From contig CAAGLV010000050.1 in assembly GCA_900770875.1 (NCBI GenBank), forward strand, positions 1 to 15,517: DNA of 15,517 bases, in the 5' to 3' direction. Made by a program: the position numbers and the translations under genes. Positions 13,693 to 15,517 of the stretch are shown here, in pieces. Source of the stretch: Flavobacteriales bacterium (GTDB lineage: Bacteria; Bacteroidota; Bacteroidia; Flavobacteriales; Weeksellaceae). Every line of letters begins with the position of its first letter. The stretch's first letter is position 1. The notes under the pieces were generated by a model. That model searched no databases and had not been told where the DNA came from. It saw only the letters and a program-made list of their open reading frames with translations.

Positions 13693-14436
13693 ATGTTGTT
13701 GAACAATGTAAAAAGATTTGCTTTAAGCTTTCCTTTTGTCATCTTTGCTATGACAGGAATTTCTGTTACTGGACAAACACCAGTAGAAATTACAACCGAT
13801 GATTTAATTGGTAAATCGTCGCCAATAATCGAAAAAGGAAAAGATTATCGCGTGTTACCAGAAGTTTCTGCTGCTTTAGAACGCATGAAAGAAGATGCTC
13901 GTAAGGCTGGCTTTGATATTTGTGTAATTTCGAGCTACAGAAATTATAGTTACCAAAATAAACTTTGGGAAAGAAAATTTAAAGCAAATAAAGAAAAAGG
14001 AATGACTGATGAAGAAAATATTCGTGCAATAATCGAGTATTCTACCATTCCGGGAACATCGCGTCATCATTGGGGAACTGATATTGACATTATTGATATG
14101 AGCCACGGAATTCCGGTTGATCCTTTAGATGAAAAGTTTTTTAATGAAGGTGGACAAATGCATAAATTTAAACTTTGGTTAGACGAAAATGCGCATAAAT
14201 ATGGCTTTTATTTAGTTTATACTAAAGATGACAAACGAAAAGGTTTTAAATACGAACCTTGGCATTTTACTTATAAACCAATTTCGGATAAAATGATGGC
14301 TAAATATAAAGATTTAGATATCAAGAAAATTTTACAAGAAAACAAATTACTAGGAAGCGACGCTTTTACAGATCAATTTATCGAAAAATATAAACAAGAA
14401 AATTTATTGGATATTAATCCTGAATTAGTGAAATAA
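13693..14436 (+). CDS. Secreted D-Ala-D-Ala / LD-carboxypeptidase (VanY / LdcB family, M15B)
   Basis: A zinc peptidase that trims D-amino-acid ends of peptidoglycan stem peptides. The 247 residues begin with a signal peptide (core ~9-26, cut probably at VTG-Q28). The M15B motifs are complete: SSYRNYSYQ (80-88), S123-R-H125 through D132 in SRHHWGTDID (zinc ligands H125 and D132), and E188-P-W-H191 (catalytic Glu and third ligand). Whether it cuts the DD or LD bond cannot be read from sequence; no SH3 or LysM cell-wall domain is attached. The last ~50 residues are charged and helical. No vanH, vanA or vanX genes are near, so this is cell-wall housekeeping, not glycopeptide resistance. Confidence 0.9.
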   Translation: MLLNNVKRFALSFPFVIFAMTGISVTGQTPVEITTDDLIGKSSPIIEKGKDYRVLPEVSAALERMKEDARKAGFDICVISSYRNYSYQNKLWERKFKANKEKGMTDEENIRAIIEYSTIPGTSRHHWGTDIDIIDMSHGIPVDPLDEKFFNEGGQMHKFKLWLDENAHKYGFYLVYTKDDKRKGFKYEPWHFTYKPISDKMMAKYKDLDIKKILQENKLLGSDAFTDQFIEKYKQENLLDINPELVK

Positions 14437-14472
14437 AAAAACCTCCAACTTAAATAAAGTTGGAGGTTTTTT
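14436..14472. terminator. Bidirectional terminator between carboxypeptidase gene and hemB
   Basis: The stem CCTCCAACTT (14442-14451) pairs with AAGTTGGAGG (14457-14466) around the loop AAATA, and six flanking A-T pairs extend it. The A and T tracts on either side serve both the plus-strand gene ending at 14436 and hemB, whose stop is at 14496. Confidence 0.92.
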
Positions 14473-14495
14473 ATCAAATATATTTTAATCAATTT

Positions 14496-15491
14496 TTATT
14501 GATCATTTAATAATCTTGCTGCTTCTTTTGCAAAATAAGTTGTAATTAAATCGGCACCAGCACGTTTCATACAAGTTAACGTTTCGATCATAATCTTATC
14601 ATGATCAATCCAACCTTTTTCTGCAGCTGCTTTAATCATTGCGTATTCACCAGAAACTTGATAAACAGAAACCGGAACTTGTAAATTATCTTTTACTAAT
14701 TTAACAATATCTAAATAAGCCATTCCTGGTTTTACCATTAAAATATCTGCTCCTTCTTCTACATCTGCCATTGCTTCGCGTAAGGCTTCTTCGGCATTAT
14801 GGTAATCCATTTGATACGTTTTTTTATCTTTTGGGATTTCCATATTATCAACAGGGGCACTATCTAAAGCTTCGCGGAATGGACCATAAAAAGATGAAGC
14901 GTATTTTGCCGCGTAAGACATAATTCCTACATTATCAAAACCATTTTCTTCTAAAGCTGCACGCATTGCACCAATACGACCATCCATCATATCTGATGGT
15001 GCAACAAAATCGGCACCAGCTTCGGCATGCGACAATGTCATACGAACTAAAGCATCTACTGTTGCATCGTTTGCTACTGCTCCATTTTCGATAATACCAT
15101 CGTGTCCATAAATAGAATAAGGATCTAATGCTACATCTGGCATTACAATCATATTTGGACAAGTATCCTTAATTAATTTGATTGTATTTTGCATTAATCC
15201 ATTCGGATTCCAAGCTTCTTTACCTGTATTATCCTTTAAATTATCACTTACTTTACAATAGATATTCACCGCTTTTATACCTAAATCCCAAGCTTCTTGT
15301 ACTTCTTTCTTTACATTATCTAAAGAATTTCTATAAATACCTGGCATCGATGGTACCTCTACTTTTACGTTTTCACCTTCAGCTATAAATAAAGGTAAAA
15401 TAAAATCATTTGTCGATAAATGATTCTCACGTACCAAGCTACGAATAGACTCGTTTTTACGTAGTCTTCTATGTCTATTATATTGGATCAT
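14496..15491 (-). CDS. hemB: Porphobilinogen synthase (delta-aminolevulinic acid dehydratase), zinc-independent type
   Basis: HemB joins two 5-aminolevulinate molecules into porphobilinogen, the second common step of haem synthesis, in the cytoplasm. The 331 residues fit the family (~325-335). The two Schiff-base lysines are K196 in YAAKYASSFYGPFRE and K254 in LMVKPGMAYLDIV. At the metal site, enzymes of the zinc type have three cysteines; here the stretch reads DVALDPYSIYGHDG (119-132), with D123 and D131 and no cysteine. This is the magnesium-type pattern known from Pseudomonas and related enzymes. The start is ATG, with only 26 bases of upstream sequence in the window, so its promoter is probably cut off. 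Convergent with the carboxypeptidase gene. Confidence 0.96.
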   Translation of the reverse strand: MIQYNRHRRLRKNESIRSLVRENHLSTNDFILPLFIAEGENVKVEVPSMPGIYRNSLDNVKKEVQEAWDLGIKAVNIYCKVSDNLKDNTGKEAWNPNGLMQNTIKLIKDTCPNMIVMPDVALDPYSIYGHDGIIENGAVANDATVDALVRMTLSHAEAGADFVAPSDMMDGRIGAMRAALEENGFDNVGIMSYAAKYASSFYGPFREALDSAPVDNMEIPKDKKTYQMDYHNAEEALREAMADVEEGADILMVKPGMAYLDIVKLVKDNLQVPVSVYQVSGEYAMIKAAAEKGWIDHDKIMIETLTCMKRAGADLITTYFAKEAARLLNDQ

Positions 15492-15517
15492 GTTTTTAAT
15501 CTTAGATTATATAACAA

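Noticed and set aside
13693..14436. VanY-type gene as vancomycin resistance
   Set aside because: No vanH/A/X or vanRS genes are present, and Gram-negative cells use this family for ordinary peptidoglycan trimming.
1..15517. Mobile element, genomic island or CRISPR array
   Set aside because: No transposase, integrase, direct repeats at ends, tRNA or spaced repeats were seen, and composition is even across the window.

Overview
The window is about one-third G+C by eye and looks like the chromosome of a Flavobacteriia/Bacteroidota member. Three things point there: the fused LpxC-FabZ enzyme, a PorX regulator of the type IX secretion system, and promoters of the Bacteroidota type (TTTG, then TAnnTTTG) with no strong Shine-Dalgarno sites. 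A Weeksellaceae-like genus such as Empedobacter is a guess from base composition and protein style only. The 15.5 kb is densely packed with intact genes. No intergenic gap exceeds about 150 bases, and I see no RNA gene, CRISPR array, insertion sequence, integrase or pseudogene.

Region 1 (1-4846, minus strand) is a lipid A block. It runs from an HD-domain phosphohydrolase through lpxD, lpxC-fabZ and lpxA to efp, which is cut by the window edge. Gaps between the lpx genes are only 5-6 bases, so they should be one transcript supplying early lipid A steps plus the fatty-acid dehydratase.

Region 2 (about 4850-8580, plus strand) is divergent from region 1: porX, tsaE, an alanine-dehydrogenase-family gene and a small membrane-anchored protein. 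The genes are joined by gaps of 2-14 bases and an ATGA overlap, and end at a 36-base palindromic terminator. porX and the HD gene carry the same -7 box on opposite strands, and the porX box lies in a perfect 15-base dyad.

Region 3 (8637-10596) has a membrane-anchored lipocalin convergent with a SurA-like periplasmic chaperone; they share a bidirectional terminator. Region 4 (10709-12881) has an HMG-CoA lyase family gene and pepT, diverging from a 64-base gap with interleaved promoters. Region 5 (12968-15491) has a secreted beta-helix (GIN/DUF2807-like) protein and a secreted LD/DD-carboxypeptidase, convergent with hemB across another shared terminator.

Much of the window serves the cell envelope: lipid A, outer-membrane protein folding, type IX secretion control, peptidoglycan trimming and exported lipocalin or beta-helix proteins. 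The rest is core metabolism and translation. I do not see a new multi-gene system. The points most worth checking are the alanine dehydrogenase homologue lacking two catalytic residues, the uncharacterised protein coupled to it, the porX operator-like dyad and the EF-P loop type.
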